Source: Magnolia sinica
Taxonomy: Eukaryota > Streptophyta > Magnoliopsida > Magnoliales > Magnoliaceae
Reading direction: 5' to 3'
Length of the DNA stretch: 64,000 nt
Assembly (NCBI RefSeq): GCF_029962835.1
Contig: NC_080574.1
Span: 26,634,001 to 26,698,000 of the forward strand
Position 1 is the first letter of the stretch, and each line of letters begins with the position of its first letter. The position numbers and the translations under genes are program-made. This document shows positions 36,752-50,457 of this stretch, piece after piece. The notes beneath the pieces were generated by a model. The model was not told the DNA's origin. It made no database searches and saw nothing but the letters and a program-made list of their open reading frames with translations.

Positions 36752-37571
36752 ACTTAGTAAGTAGGCAATCCGATTTACTTTATCAAAAGGTATGGAGCTA
36801 CATAAACATCACAGTGGAGGCCAAGGAGATTTCTATTGTAATCACGTCTCTAACCACTTTTTCCCATGGCCAAGCCCTCTTTAGTATTGGACTTACTTAA
36901 TTCTTAGGCAAGTCTTAAAATAATATGAAAAGACAAGTGGATTCTCCAAGTATCACGTGGAGCCTTACCTTTTTGTGAGGAAGTTCATGCAAAAGGCCTT
37001 CAAAGGAAATTTTGCCATAGAAGGATGTTGAGTCTACACAAAAAGGTCCAATAGGATGAAATAAAAGTGCAGACAAAGTGGACGCGAATTGCCCACTTGT
37101 GCCTTTGAGTCTAATAGGATGATAGGTGCCGAGAAACGGATTCCTTATTATCCATTAAAGTGGATTGACTACGTGGATCAAAACACACACGTTAATGTGG
37201 CCCCACAGAGCCGCTGCCAAATACATGTCCGTCCCTACATGAGTAAGAGTGGACGCGGATTGCGTGTTTTGCAACACACCACCGTGCTAGATGTTGTGTT
37301 GATGTCATTAATTTCTGTAGGCCCCACCATGATGTATATTATCTATGTTATCCATCCATTTTATAATAGCATTTTAGAAGATGAGTCCAAAAATGAGGCA
37401 ATCCGTGCTCAAGTGGACCACACCATAAAAAGAGTTAGGATAATGACGCCCACCATCGAAACTTTATTGAGCCCATAATGACATTTATTTACCATCCAAC
37501 CTCTTCATAAGGCCACACAAACCTTGAGGAAGGAAAAACACAAACATTCGAATTGATTCAAAACTCCGATT
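36752..37571. mobile_element. Foldback MITE debris inside the Tat element
   Basis: At 37240-37560: GTGGACGCGGATTGCGTG, GGCCCCACCATGATGTATAT, TATCCATCCATTTTATAATAGC, CAAGTGGACCACACC. It ends abruptly at the integrase remnant. Confidence 0.55.
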
Positions 37572-38198
37572 TTGGGGCATGTGCCAGGAACTCGGCATCA
37601 CAAACGTGTAATCTCTTCACCTCGACACCCGCAATCCAATGGACAGGTAAAAGCAGTTAACAAGGTCATCAAGCACCATCTCAAAATAAAATTAGAAAAA
37701 GTAAAAAGTAACTGGGCGGAGGAGCTCCCATTCGTCCTCTGGGCTTACAGGACTACGACTCAGTCCTCCACCGAGGAGACCCCATTCTCGCTTTCCTACG
37801 GTTCGGAAGCAATGGTACCAGTTGAAATCAGTCTTCCTACAGCTCGGGTTAGAAACTACCAGGAGAACCAAAATGCCGAGTAGATCGCAGTCAACCTATA
37901 TCTACTTGAAGGGGCTAAAGACATCTCTAGGCTTTGGGTCACTGCTCGACATCAACTAGTGGCATGGGTCTACAATTCTAAAGTCAAGACCAGGCGATTC
38001 CGTCCAGGGGACTTGGTCTTTCGTTGAGTCTTCCAAAACACCGCAGAACCGGGGGTTGGGGCACTCGGGCGTAATTGGGAAGGGCCATATCGTGTGGTCC
38101 GATCTAACAAACCTGACTCTTACCACTTACAAGATCTCGAGGGCTGTCAGCTCCCTCACCCCTGGAACACCGAGTACCTGAAAGTCTATTACCCTTAA
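37572..38198 (+). pseudogene. Integrase core end and C-terminus, Tat-type, two stop codons
   Basis: In one frame: SSPRHPQSNGQVKAVNKVIK (core, with the Glu position read as Lys/Val-rich sequence), WAEELPFVLWAYRTTTQSST, FSLSYGSEAMVPVEI, then TAG at 37880, the GDLVFR motif followed by TGA, NWEGPYRVVRS, and a final PWNTEYLKVYYP with TAA. The catalytic Glu of the usual GQ(V/A)E motif appears lost (GQVKAVN). Confidence 0.88.
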
Positions 38199-38774
38199 GG
38201 TAATGGCCATTATTGGTCCCTAATAAATGTACGCTTCCGAGCGACTAGCCTATAAGGCTTTCAATAAGATTCACATCTCTTCCTCTCTGCACGAATGGAT
38301 TATCTACTAAGAAAAAGTTACCTCTCATGAGCAGGGGCGGACTTAACGAAATGATCCCTTAAAGAAGGGGTTAGAGTATTATCCCATGAAAATTCTACAA
38401 GGCATCCTCTCATAATCAGGGAAAAAGCCAATAGATGACTCAGCTCCCAGACAGAGGAGTCGGTTCATCACCCGATTGACAGGTGTATTAAAAGTTACTC
38501 GCCAATCGTGGGAGGAGCCAATCCCTTAGGGATTCGGGATTAATAATCGCAATACTACAAAACTCAAAGTTCTACGAAACGACATTGAAATGAGCTGATT
38601 CGTCAATGAGTCGGCTTGGTAATGCCCCGAAATGAATCAACCTGTCAATATATCAGATCGACAATTAAAAATCATCATCCACACGCCATCTCCAGAGTGT
38701 CAAAAAATATCATCCATCATCCACCAAAAGACAAATTTAAAAAATTATAAAAAGAGGAGGGGGGGGGGGAGATG

Positions 38775-41160
38775 CTAAAAGCTAGTTTTTCGGAGCTGGA
38801 GGAGGAGGAGCTTGGGAGCCAGGAGCCTAATCGGAGCGAGCATCTCCAGAGGGCTTCTCGGGCAACAGAGGCTCGAGGTTGAGGTTCGAATATAAATCCT
38901 GGACCGCATCAATGAAAGCATCGAAGCCACAGTTATAAAACTTGGTAGCTTCGGCGGCCCTCTTCTCTGAAGTCTTGAAGGCATTCACTACAGTAGCCAA
39001 CGCGGAAGCCAGGGAGGCCTCATCCTCGGCTCGCTGAGCCTCCTTCGCTTGGAAGATGGCTCGGCTCAGTTCTTCTGCCGTCTCGGCTCTGGTCCGCTCC
39101 AGCACTTCCCCCAATCGGGCATTCTCCTAGGCAAGCGAGTCCGCATAGGCCCTGGATTGGGATAGCACTGCATCGGGCTTTGAGATCACTCACGACCCCC
39201 TTTAACTAGAGCCCCCGAGTCCTCCCGTGCTCAAGCTGCCTACGTAGTTTCGCCTGCTCTATACGAAGAAAGGCAGCCTCATCCCGTAAGATCCCGGCCT
39301 CGCCCCTGAGGGCTTCTATCTCGGCATCTTTCGTTGTTAGCTCTCGCAGTCTCTCCCGAGTCAGAAGGAGCCTAGGGACGGACTGCACGAAAACAGAAGA
39401 ATGAGCACATAGATGCAATAAAAGAAATTAGAGACAAGGAAGGTTAGCAAAAATACCCGGTAAAAGACGAAAGCCACGTCATTAAAGAAAGATTCGTCCA
39501 ATTTGGTGAAAAGGTCGGTTATCTCCTCCTCTGGGGCATGTTTGGCAACCCATTGAACCAGGCAGGAAATATGATAGCCCGACTGGAACTTCTCTCCGCT
39601 CATCCCTACCTGAGCCGATCCTCTTGCTTCCCCGGACCCAGTCCTGCTGCCTGCTGAGGCCTGAGCCTTAGCCCTGAGGTCATTCTCGACTTCGGGAGGG
39701 GAGAGCATGGCGTCAGCCATCCGAACAGCCTCCTCCTACTTGGATGAAGAGGGGACGGCTACGCAGGCATCGGGGTCCGCGAGAGGTGCTTCAGTAGGGG
39801 CGACGACAGGAGGAAGGGTTGGAGTTGGAGTGTCGACAGTAGCGGCCTCAGCCACAATAGGTGTTGGAGCGGGAGCTGCAATAACAGAAATTGAAGCTGC
39901 AGCTGGAGCTGCAGTGACAGAAATTGGGGCCAAGGGACCCTCGCAGCGAGGAGCCACTTGCCTCCTCCAAACAGTCATCTTTGTTCGGGGCTCGGTCCTC
40001 AACATCTCGTTGACAGTCAGGGCAGCTTTCCTTCTCCTGGACCCAGCTGCCTCAGCCATGCCTAAGGGGAAAGTAATGAATCAGCAACCAAGTCAAGAGG
40101 CTCAATCCCTTCAAGGTAAGGAGCACAGGATAAACTCACTGAAGGAAGTGGGGAGAGGCTTGGACTTGTAAAGTCCGGACCAATGAAGATTGACGACTGT
40201 GATCAAATCTGACCAGGAGCGGAGGTCTTCTGAGTGCGCATTGGCCTTAGCAACCTGATTCTTCAAGTCCGACGTAAGGAGAGGCAAACCCTTCAGGAAG
40301 TCTACAGAAATAAAAGAAGAGCTTCAGTCAAATCACAATAGAAGGAAAAGGGATACAAAAAATGAAAAAAAAAAAGGTGCAAGGTCCGACCTTGGGTGGC
40401 AAATCGGATGGGGACCCGAGTCATCAAGTTTTCAAGCTCTGCCGTCGGCGCCTCCCATTTGCCCAACGCCCAGAACCATTTGTTCTTTTAGTCCTTGTTA
40501 GAGGACGGAAGATTCATGACCAGCCCTGACTCCTTACTGCCTTGAGTCGCGAAGTAGTACTACGGCTCTTGGCTGTCATGCTTGACTAAATACAAGCTTA
40601 CTAACTCCTCTGGCATAGCTATAGGTTCCTGACTTGACGCAGATGATGAAGAAAAAGATCAAAACCCTCTAAGCGTTGGGGGTGAGTTGGCCGGGAGCTA
40701 ATCCCAGGTAAGCAGTCAGGGCTCAGACGAAAGGGTGTATGGGGAGTCGGAGCCCACATTGCAACGCGCAAAGAAAAATATCGACTTCCCCTTCAGCAGG
40801 CGCACCGGCGGTGTCGAGGGGCTTTGGCGCCCTTATCTACATGGAGTTTGGGATCTCAAACTCTGAGCAAATCCACCCCATTTGGGACTCCATTAATACG
40901 GGGCCTCCCGAGACAACCTCTGAGGCCGCTCGCTCGCAGGCATCTCGACAATGCCTGTAGTCGAGTCTCGGGGGGCTCGGGTGACCTTCTTCTTACCCAC
41001 CCGACGAGTTCGAGCCCCTGCCTCCTTGTTTCTTTGGGGTGAAGGGAACAAAGGCACTGCTTCCCATAAGGCCTTCGGACGCCCATCTCCTGCCATCCGA
41101 GCTTGCCGGCTCGGAATCATCATAGTCTTCTCGGACCATATCCATATCAGACGACATTCC
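38775..41160 (-). pseudogene. Antisense ORF of the Tat element (gypsy-type putative transposase-like)
   Basis: Minus-strand pieces in several frames. A basic start region (SRQARMAGDGRPKALWEAVP) and KKKVTRAPRDSTTG come first. A middle has LRLPIHPFV and MPEELVSLYLVKHDSQEP-like text. Next is an Ala/Pro-rich linker (39736-40059), then KHAPEEEITDLFTKLDESFF. Two coiled-coil blocks follow (ELTTKDAEIEALRGEAGILR; ERTRAETAEELSRAIFQAKE), ending at TAG 38829-38827. Apparent splice-like gaps near 39360-39460. This matches the plant family called gypsy-type putative transposase, which I take to be the Tat antisense ORF. Function unknown. Plus-strand ORFs over it are shadows. Confidence 0.7.
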
Positions 41161-41799
41161 ATAGAAGCAAAGGAAAAAGAAGCGACGCTAAAGGAATGGA
41201 GGAAATGCTCACCGGACGTCCATCGGGAATCATCTCCTTTAGAAACTCCTGATCGGTCGGAATCACCTCACAGAAAAATTCAAATCGGTAGGAATGGCCT
41301 TCACCGGAAATTGCCTCCTCAGGAAACCAATGGCCACACAAATTTGGAATGCAAAAGTGAGAAGCGTTTTCGAAACGCTAGGAATTATATAGCCTGGGAA
41401 GGATCTCAGCATTAATGGCGAGGCATGATGGCCGCAACCGAATCTTCGCTAGCCGACTCCAGGACATACATGTCTGCAGATCACTGGTTCAAGCTCTGCT
41501 AAGCCGTGTACTTCTGACATTTGATTACGAGCTCGGAGTAGCGAAAGCGGCGCTCAGGCAGAGAAAATGTTGCTTGAACGTCTCCCATGATATACATGGC
41601 AGTCAAGCATAGGTTCAGCAATAATTTGAGATCTTAACCATCACCACGTGTCTGCTAGAGGTTGGCCCACGGACAAGAAACCCCGAGGACGTATCTCTTC
41701 AAATATAAAAATCATAATTGCACCCACAAGCGTGGAAGATATGATAAGGGAAACGATTGATATTCCGTACGTGTTTACTCTTCGAGTCTGCGTCCAAAC

Positions 41800-41818
41800 T
41801 TGGAGAGTAGGGGGCTTC
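41800..41818 (+). other. Polypurine tract of the Tat element
   Basis: TTGGAGAGTAGGGGGCTTC directly before the LTR start TGTTAT. Confidence 0.8.
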
Positions 41819-42725
41819 TGTTATCGGAAGATCTGAGCCCCTTCAATTCCAAGGTCCGACGCCACATTAAGCGGATCAGATACATAAGAGTAAAACGGGC
41901 CTGATCTGAAAGATGATGCTTGGTTCGGCCTTAGTTGAGCTTTAGCACTGGGGTTGACGGTTCAGATTGAGGCGGTCAATGTGAAGATCATACCAGAACT
42001 TACTTGTAAGATCTCGGACCGCCCTACTACTACCCGACCAGAGACGAATCATCCAACCACTCACATCCGTGTCACCCGTTACGGAGAAACTCGACTCAAC
42101 AGGTTGAGTCTGCTGCCCACCTTAAAGATCAGAGGAGAGATCTGCAGAATACTCGACTGACAAGTAAGGCCGGTTCCGCCATAAACCCAAGTTGGAGCTC
42201 GGCTTAGACTCGGGACGCAGTCCTCGCTTAACAACTCAATGGCAAAAGCTCATGTGTGTTGGTCTAAGTCCGAGGCTTGGAGTCAAGGCCTCTTTGGCTT
42301 AGAATCCCGAGCCGAGGCCGAGGCGAGATGTGGACGCACCATGCATTAAACTAAGAAACTACCTTAAACGGACACGACCGATTCTCTCGCCCACAGATAC
42401 ACATGCACGATCCCCGGATTACGGATAATATCTCCACGATCATAGTATTGATTGAGCATATCGTGCCGAGATTAATGGACCCAGACCGTTTGATAGGCAG
42501 GTATAAATACAATGAGACTCCATTGCTACAGATACGCAACATCTTGCACTCTCCTACTACACTTGAACTTAGACCCAGATTTCCTTGACCTGACTTAGGC
42601 ATCGGAGGGTCCCCTGCCTAGACCAGGGCCTCCTTTGCTCATTGCAAGTGTGCAGGTTCGAGAAGCTAAAGCGGTTCGAAGTTCACGAGTCGGGGTGGAG
42701 AGTCGTCCAGATTTAGGCATCAACA
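41819..42725 (+). repeat. 3' LTR of the Tat element
   Basis: Starts TGTTATCGGAAG after the purine tract. The first 103 bp are repeated at 36454 and 36649. TATA box GGTATAAATAC at about 42500. The end at ...CATCAACA is inferred. Confidence 0.75.
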
Positions 42726-44813
42726 TGTTCAACTCAATGCTTGGGGAACACCAACAATTCAGTCAAACTTTGAGTCAAGTAGACTTTAGCACAACCTACA
42801 TATTTTACCCACACGCGAAAATCAAACTTAAATCCCTTGATCACACGAGTAGTTCATTTTGATTGAATTGGTAGCATCAAGCCCTAATAGTAAAATATTT
42901 AAATAAGTTTTTTTTTTTTTTTTTTTTCACCCAAGTAAGGTTTGGTAGTTTAATTAAAATGGCAAGCGGATAATTGTGGAGAGGATAACCACATGATTTA
43001 ATAAGAGATATAAAGAGAGGGGCTAGAGTAGCTTCGAAGACAACGGTGATTCAACCTAACAATACACTTGAACCCGTATTCAAACCATCCAAAATTCTAA
43101 GCACGTCATGGATGGACCATATCTCAAAATTCACACTAATTAAGTAAAGGCCGAACCTATCACATAAATTATAAGATGTAAAATAGCGAGTGGTACAAGT
43201 TCCAAAGGCGAAATCAATCAATCAATCAATGTCATTAACTTGGTGTAATTGTTTATTGTATTGCATCAATGACTGAATCAACAATTCAAACAGTTTAGAT
43301 TGTTGATAACTATGCCCTGTGTACAGTAGAGAAGTCGTCAACAATTTTAACCACGATATCTTACCCCTGTAACCTGGATTATAGAAATATACTGTAACCA
43401 CGAGCTATGTGGGTTTACTACAATGCTCATGTTACACATACACTCAAATATGAGAGAGATGAAGACCTCAACCAAGCCACACCCCTGCAAAATGATAGGG
43501 TTGGAAACATCATCACTGAAATCTACTTGAGTTTCACCTTGATGTTTATACCACAACCAACCCATTCATTAGGTGATTTGCACTTGAATGAACGGAAAAC
43601 ATAAATATCAACCTTATCCGAAACTTTTGTGGTCCTAAAAAAGGATTAATATTGGGCATTCAATCCCCACAATTCCTTGTGGTGTAGCTCACATGAACTT
43701 TTAATCTCCCTTATCACCTTAGTATTCCACTTTTATTTATTTGCAAAATAATTTTTCTCCAGGCCTATTGTTTCATCATTTTTTTTACACACACCCACAC
43801 CCACACCCTACACACTTACCCACTCCCCACACCACATGGGCACTCAATTCCTAGTTTTAATATACAAAGTCTGTTTACCACTACGCCATGGAGCCGGACC
43901 ATGTTGTTTAATCAATCACCACAATAGTGTAGAAGAAACGTGCAATGATTACAAAATACCTATCCACTAACAACATTTGCATTTGAATATTAATTTTCAT
44001 ATTTGATTTATTCGCAATAAAATCACAATGATGATATTTTTACATTATTTCAATGTCAAATTATTATAAAAATACATCAATGTCATTGTTTGGATTTGAA
44101 TTTTTTACTGCAATGCCATGAAAATGTGTAATAATTATATATTCCTTTACATGTCTCTTTAAGACTACATCTATGGTTGATTGTGAAACTTTTCCTTCAT
44201 ATTATCATAGTAATTAGCCAAAAAAAAAAAGAAGAAGAAAAGATTATAAAATATTTGAAGTGTTATGGATGTAATTTGGGTCAAGCCGAGCTTGGTCTTG
44301 CTGGATTGGGTTGAGGTTAGGTTGAGCTTTGGCTGAAAATCCACAACTTTATCATTTATTACTTGCATGTTAAAAACTATTATATTATATTATATTATAT
44401 ATGTATAGTATTAAGACACTAAACTAGTATCACGTTCTAAGATCTAAATCTCTGATTTAACTTGACTCCAACTCGACCTAACTTGAGATGGGTTATGGCT
44501 GAGGACATGGCATGTCACATGTTAGGTTAGGCTCAAATTGTGAGCCCAAGTTGGGTCAGGCTACATTAACCCAACTTCATCTCAACTCAGGCTTGGGTTG
44601 ACCCTCAACCCTACTTACGTGGCCAAAGTTGCATCCTGCATTAGTTATGCTTGGATTTCTTCGCATTGCGTAATTTACCTAGAGTATTTTATTAGGTTTG
44701 GTCCATTATTCGTAGGGGAAAAATAAAAAATCATATTGATCAAATGATCCAAACAGTCTGGTTGGTGACATGGAAAAATGGATCGAAAATATTGCTTGGG
44801 GAGGATAAGTTCA
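42726..44813. other. Intergenic AT-rich sequence
   Basis: No gene recognised. Holds a T run (42909-42927), a CACACCC-rich stretch (43782-43845) that may be a decayed minus-strand SINE, and a TATTA microsatellite (about 44378-44400). Confidence 0.5.
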
Positions 44814-45389
44814 TGTTGGGATATGGAGTTTGAAAAACTATTTAAATAAAATAAATTTAAATTGAGAAAAAGAGAAAACTTATCGATTTATAGAAGTCGA
44901 GGCGTGACATGAGTCATTTGGCTTGAAATCGAATTTGCCCCCCTTGGACAGCGTCCCAAGTGCAATAGGTTTCCAGAGCAATCGACCTCCAGGATACAAC
45001 GACTATGACCTGGTCCCAGCGGTGCACTCACTGTACACGGGCTCGAACCACTCTGTAGTCTTAACCCGAACTGGAAAACACTTAAACCGTACTTTTAATA
45101 TAAAACCAACTTTTTCTTACTTAAAAAAAAAAAGATGAGAGAAAGTCTATTTGTAGACTTTGTGAAGACACTCTTTCACAAAGGGTTATAACTATTGGGT
45201 TTAAACCCAAGTGGTGCGACCCTTAGGCTTCAAAAGACACAACTTTTCAAAACAAAATTTGAAATGATATAACCTTTCAGTGAAAAGACACATCCATAGG
45301 ACACATGTGCACCTTTGACCATAGCCATAGTCTGTCTCAACGGATATTTTGAAACATTAAATTATTTTTAAATAATTTAAAATACAATA
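44814..45389. repeat. Left LTR of the non-coding LTR element
   Basis: 576 bp; shares with the right copy ACTTATCGNTTTATAGAAGT, CAGAGCAATCGACCTCCAGG and GGGTTTAAACCCAAGTGGTG. Confidence 0.9.
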
Positions 45390-48300
45390 ATCCCCCACAT
45401 GTTTCAAATTTTTTGACATTTCGGGTTAAGATGGAAGAGTTGTGCAATGGTGCCGATGTCACCATAGACTTGAACCGACATTAGAGTAAACATGACAGGT
45501 CTACAGGAATCAGGTAACACCATAGTCTTGAACCTGATTTCTTTTGATGTAAATTGCAAGTACATATCACTCACACAACTTTTCCACTATAAGTGATTAT
45601 GCAGTTCGGTGCGTTACGGTTATGTACCATTACTTGGATTTCATGAGTGCTTTAGTAAATTCGTCTATATTTTTATAGAAAGCGGCCTCCACCTTTACAC
45701 CCATATATGTGAAGTCCATCAAGTGTATGCAACAATTGGGTACACCACAAAATATACGGCTATGGATTCGTTAAGAGTTTAAAAACTCATCTTTCTTCAT
45801 TACTGCTCGCATTGTACACTATACAAGGGGCTCATTTACATCAGTGCAATCGTCTACCTCATGTCTTGTTGTTTACCCATTTAACCTATCTAATAGGATT
45901 TCTACTCGTATAGGTTGGGTTGCCAACACTAATAGCTCATATATTAAGCTCAACCTCATTCCCTTCAATGTATCATTGACTAATCTTTTAGATAATTACT
46001 TGGTCAGGGGATTTATGACCTGTAGGCCTTTTACCTCCACTCGTCTTTGTTTCGTCAGGCTTTCTTCTCATATGAGTTTGGCCATGTCTTAGTCTCATTG
46101 TGGCTAATCATCCTTTCAGATCAGCTAGGGATCATCGTATTGGCAAGCTATTGCCTCACCAAGTAGCTACTCATAAATGAGCTTTTGCCTAGGCTGATTC
46201 CTCCTTTTACTCCTTAATCAAGTCTTTCGCAGTCAGTTGCAGCCTTTTTAATTATTCATATCTCAAGCCAAGGTATACTGAACTCATTTCTAACCTCACG
46301 GAGTCAACAATTATGACTCCATCAAGTAACAAATACTAAGCATCACTTTTATTATGATAATTGTTGCATCACCGGCTCTAAATACAACCAACTTTTTTAA
46401 CTTTGAATGTACTCTTACAATTAAAACAACTTCACTAGCCAACCATTCAACTAACTGGTGGTAAAGTCAATCGACCTTATTGTATCTGCAATACAAAGAG
46501 GCTGGAGTAATTTATCATGCATAGACATATGACAACTAAAATAGAGTATAACTTTCATGTAATCATATTGCAATATTATCATATTATCATATGTTCCCTA
46601 ACACATGAAAAGTTGGTCAATTTATCAATTGGTAATTAGAATTTAATACAATTAATGAATATTTGACAACTGAATATGGAGAAGAAATGTCCAAGTTCAT
46701 TATCAAGTATCTTGATCGATGGATTAAACATTGAGCTCTATATATGCATAAGTTTGACCATTAGATACATTTGTTGATGGTAAAACAACACGACTTATTA
46801 CATAAACTTATAGTCTCATATGAATACTAATTTCAAATGTCCAAATATAGCCTCCAATGAGAATAGAATATAGCTTAAAAATCTCATTGATCCAGCAATC
46901 ATCTTATGAATTCAGAACGCTATCAATATTCTTTCTACCATTCATTTGATGGCTACCAATTTGATCATTAAAATATGCAATATGTTTAATTACAAACACC
47001 TTGTTTCAAAGACCTACACATTAATGCAAAACATGTGCATATTGATCCATAACATTCAACATATAGTTTCCTTAATGCAAATATTCAATTTTATGTTAAC
47101 CTATTTATCAAATACATACTGACTAAACTTGAATTCCATACGTTAAGTGGTTTATGCATATGAGTGCACCCCCACAATTTCAGATTTAGCCTTGATAGAT
47201 ATATCTATGACCTACCTGATAAATCTATCAAGAAAAATATTAGGTAGAAACTATCATATGAATTGACCAGATCTAATAGGTGTTATAGGTTGGCACATGA
47301 TCAGATGGAAATAACATTTCCCTACCTTTCTAAGTAAGAAATATTATTTAAAAAGTATGGTGAACGATGTCAAAAGTGAATGTAACTTGTCTCATAAATT
47401 AGGCTTGTATACTCATCACCCTATCAACAAATTTATATATAAGAGCAATAATATGAACCGTTTATAAAAAAGCAGCGACAAGTGTGTTAAACAGTTAAGT
47501 GATATGTGCCGATGGTCCGTCTGCTATCGGACCCAATATTCTATATTACTTTCTACATAATAAAATGTAAGTCAGAATTATCATTGAATTAAGGCACATT
47601 CACTACTAGTCCATTTGATAAACTCAAGTTACCATTTGCTTTATGATAAGTGAAACTCCGGAGATACGAGCATTTATATAATGTAAGTTATTAAGTACTT
47701 AATATTCATAAAAGTAATATACATACAAGATCTAGACCTTTTATCTATTGGGCTTGCAAAAGGTAATATTTTAAAAATGTACTAGCCTAATCATCTCACA
47801 TGGGCCAATATAATATTTGTATAGATATATAACTTTGGAACATTGTAGTGTATATAAGTACATAACCCCCATAATTTCAAATCTTTATAAATGGGATGTT
47901 TTTCACGTATGTACAATTTCTAAGTGTCTATGTATCAAGAGTCATACATTGTTTAATGTTTCATATTATAATAAGAATAATATATTTCGTACATGTGACA
48001 CATGAATACAAGATTCAAACATTCAATCACAAATCCGCATAAGATGGATCAAAGGCCACAAGATACATGCAATGATATAAAAGGAATAATGTGCGTTATA
48101 TATAGATACACAGTGATAAGTGAGCCCATGATTCGATAGACTTGACCATTGATCTGATTAAGTTTAATATAGCATACTCATTTATTCCTTGTGTGCACTC
48201 ATTATCATAGAGGTCATTCATACAAATGGTTGGTTTACATTATAATTTAATTTTTAGGTCACTATAAATACAAAGAAGGACCCACTAATGAACTACTCAT

Positions 48301-49874
48301 GTTACAAACATGTGTGCAGTGACACCTTAGTGTATAACCGTACATTCTACTGCATCTCTAAAGATCAACATCAATATAATTATTCATTTTATATATGCAC
48401 ATCAATCACACAAAAATCAACTCCTTAACATGCACTTGATCAAAATGACATGTTATATTTGTTCTAACACCAGTGATATAGTAGGCTCCATTTTTTCACA
48501 ATTCAGACCATGCACTGTTGTGCTACTCACCATCAGTCGCCATCAAATATCTTCTCAGAATCTCCTATCAGAAAGTAGACAGCAAACCATCTACTTGCAG
48601 TCTATAAGTTGGACATGTAAGATTGTCCAATGGAAGAATATTTTTGTGACACATTATACATGGTCTAACGATTTTGTTCCCATGTGAGGTCCATCAGATC
48701 AGTGGACTAGATCAAGGGTCATCAGAATACCGTTTGCTCTCATGCAACATGTCAAGTTCATATAGAACTGTTATAACCACCAGATGTTTCTTGTTAGAAC
48801 CCCTAAGGGTTGCACTAACTTGAAAATGATGTGAAGACACATAATTAACAAATATATTTCCCAATACTAAGAAAAATTTTTTTGACATGTACGTGATGGA
48901 TTTAAATCCATCAACCAATTGACTGTTCAATGAATATTACCCATCTGCATGTGAGCAACAACAGACTTATGAGATAGTGACCACGTCATTGACCTATCAG
49001 GCCCATTTTAGAAGATACTTTGGAAGATTGCATTTTAAAGTTTCTTTCACATTTTTCTTTCCAAAGTTTTCTTTTTAACCATGTATGGTAGTCTACAAAA
49101 ATAAATTCCTAATATGATGGGAATCCTAACACAAAATCTCATTTTGAAATGCATTTTGGGTTGATCTTTATTATACATGGATGTTGAGATTAGTGTATAT
49201 CCTACTCAGTATGGTACAACAATTTGATTTATTTTCATATGAAAGTTACGTTGGCTCAAGCTATAAGAAAATAAATCGCAAATTTTGAGATCTAAAAAGA
49301 AAAGCTCCGTAATGTCATATCATGATTTTGAGAAAATTTACTAAATACAGACTTTCTTATGAGTGAATAGGGCCTGACATTATCCAAGAGGTAGGCACTG
49401 TAGATTTATTGGATTTTACATGTGTGTGATAGAATAACATGTCTTTAGGACATAAAAACCATATGTAGGTTATAACTCTAGTACGCAAGATAGCCTTAGC
49501 CCGACCTATTTAACAACTTGAGGATCATACTTTGTACTAACGAGGGTTACAACGAACACGGCCAATTGTTTAGGAATCCAAGCCTCTTATATATTTGATC
49601 ATAGTCTAATCATTCTCATTTATAGATATCAAGACCTAAAGTACTCTAACCATTCTCAGTCAGTGCATACGTTCACTTTTGTACATGTGATCCAAAAAAC
49701 TTACACAACAAGTATCTACAAGATCTTAACCATTAGGTGAGATATAATAATTCTAGATTATATGAGTCATGGCCCACATATCAGGTTGGTGTGGTTTCAT
49801 TTTGGGCTATTCGAACCAAATAGATGCAACCATAATTATTTAAATAGTTTTTCAAACAAATTCGATTTCAAGAT

Positions 49875-50452
49875 TGTTGGGATATAGAGTTTGAAAACTA
49901 TTTAAATAAAATAAATTTAAATTGAGAAAAAGAGAAAACTTATCGGTTTATAGAAGTCGAGCCGTGACATAAGTCACTCGGCTTGAAATCGAATTTACTC
50001 CCCTTAAATAGTGTCCCAAGTGCAACAGGTTTCCAGAGCAATCGACCTCCAGGATACAACGACTATGACCCGGTCCCAGCGGTGCACTCACTATACACGG
50101 GCTCGAACTACTTTGTAGTCTTAACCCGAACTAGAAAATACTTAAACCGTACTTTTAATATAAAACAAACTTTTTCTTACTTTAAAAAAAAAACCAGACG
50201 AGAGAAAGTCTATTTATAGACTTTGTGAAAACACCCCTTCACAAAGGGTTGTGACTATTGGGTTTAAACCCAAGTGGTGCGACCCTTAGGCTTCAAAAGA
50301 TACAACTTTTCAAAATAAAATTTGAAAGGATATAACCTTTCAATGAAAAGACACATCCGTAGGGCACATGCGCACCTATGACTACAGCCATGGTCTGTCT
50401 CAACGGATATTTTGAAACACTAAATTATTTTAAAATAATTTAAAATACAACA
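49875..50452. repeat. Right LTR of the non-coding LTR element
   Basis: 578 bp, homologous to 44814-45389 throughout. CTATTTATAG at about 50209 is the best TATA-like motif (palindromic). Confidence 0.9.
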
Positions 50453-50457
50453 GTTCA

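Larger units (their letters stand above)
36454..42725 (+). mobile_element. Degenerate Tat-lineage Ty3/Gypsy retrotransposon
   Basis: Order: LTR-start fragments (36454, 36649), MITE debris, integrase end (37572-38198), antisense ORF region (38775-41160), purine tract (41800-41818) and a full-looking 3' LTR (41819-42725). Tat elements (Ogre/Retand group) are known for an extra antisense ORF between pol and the 3' LTR. Gag, protease, RT and RNase H are missing. Confidence 0.8.
44814..50452. mobile_element. LTR retrotransposon without coding capacity
   Basis: Direct terminal repeats 44814-45389 and 49875-50452, beginning TGTTGGGATAT and ending AAAATACAACA (left copy mutated to CAATA). A perfect 5-bp duplication GTTCA lies at 44809-44813 and 50453-50457. 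The 4.5-kb interior is AT-rich with only short ORFs, none recognised. No convincing primer site or purine tract was seen at either border, so orientation is undecided. Looks like a large non-autonomous (LARD-type) element. Confidence 0.88.

Noticed and set aside
39707-40171. 154-codon plus-strand ORF, Ala/Gly-rich
   Set aside because: Opposite-strand shadow of the Ala/Pro-rich part of the antisense Tat ORF.
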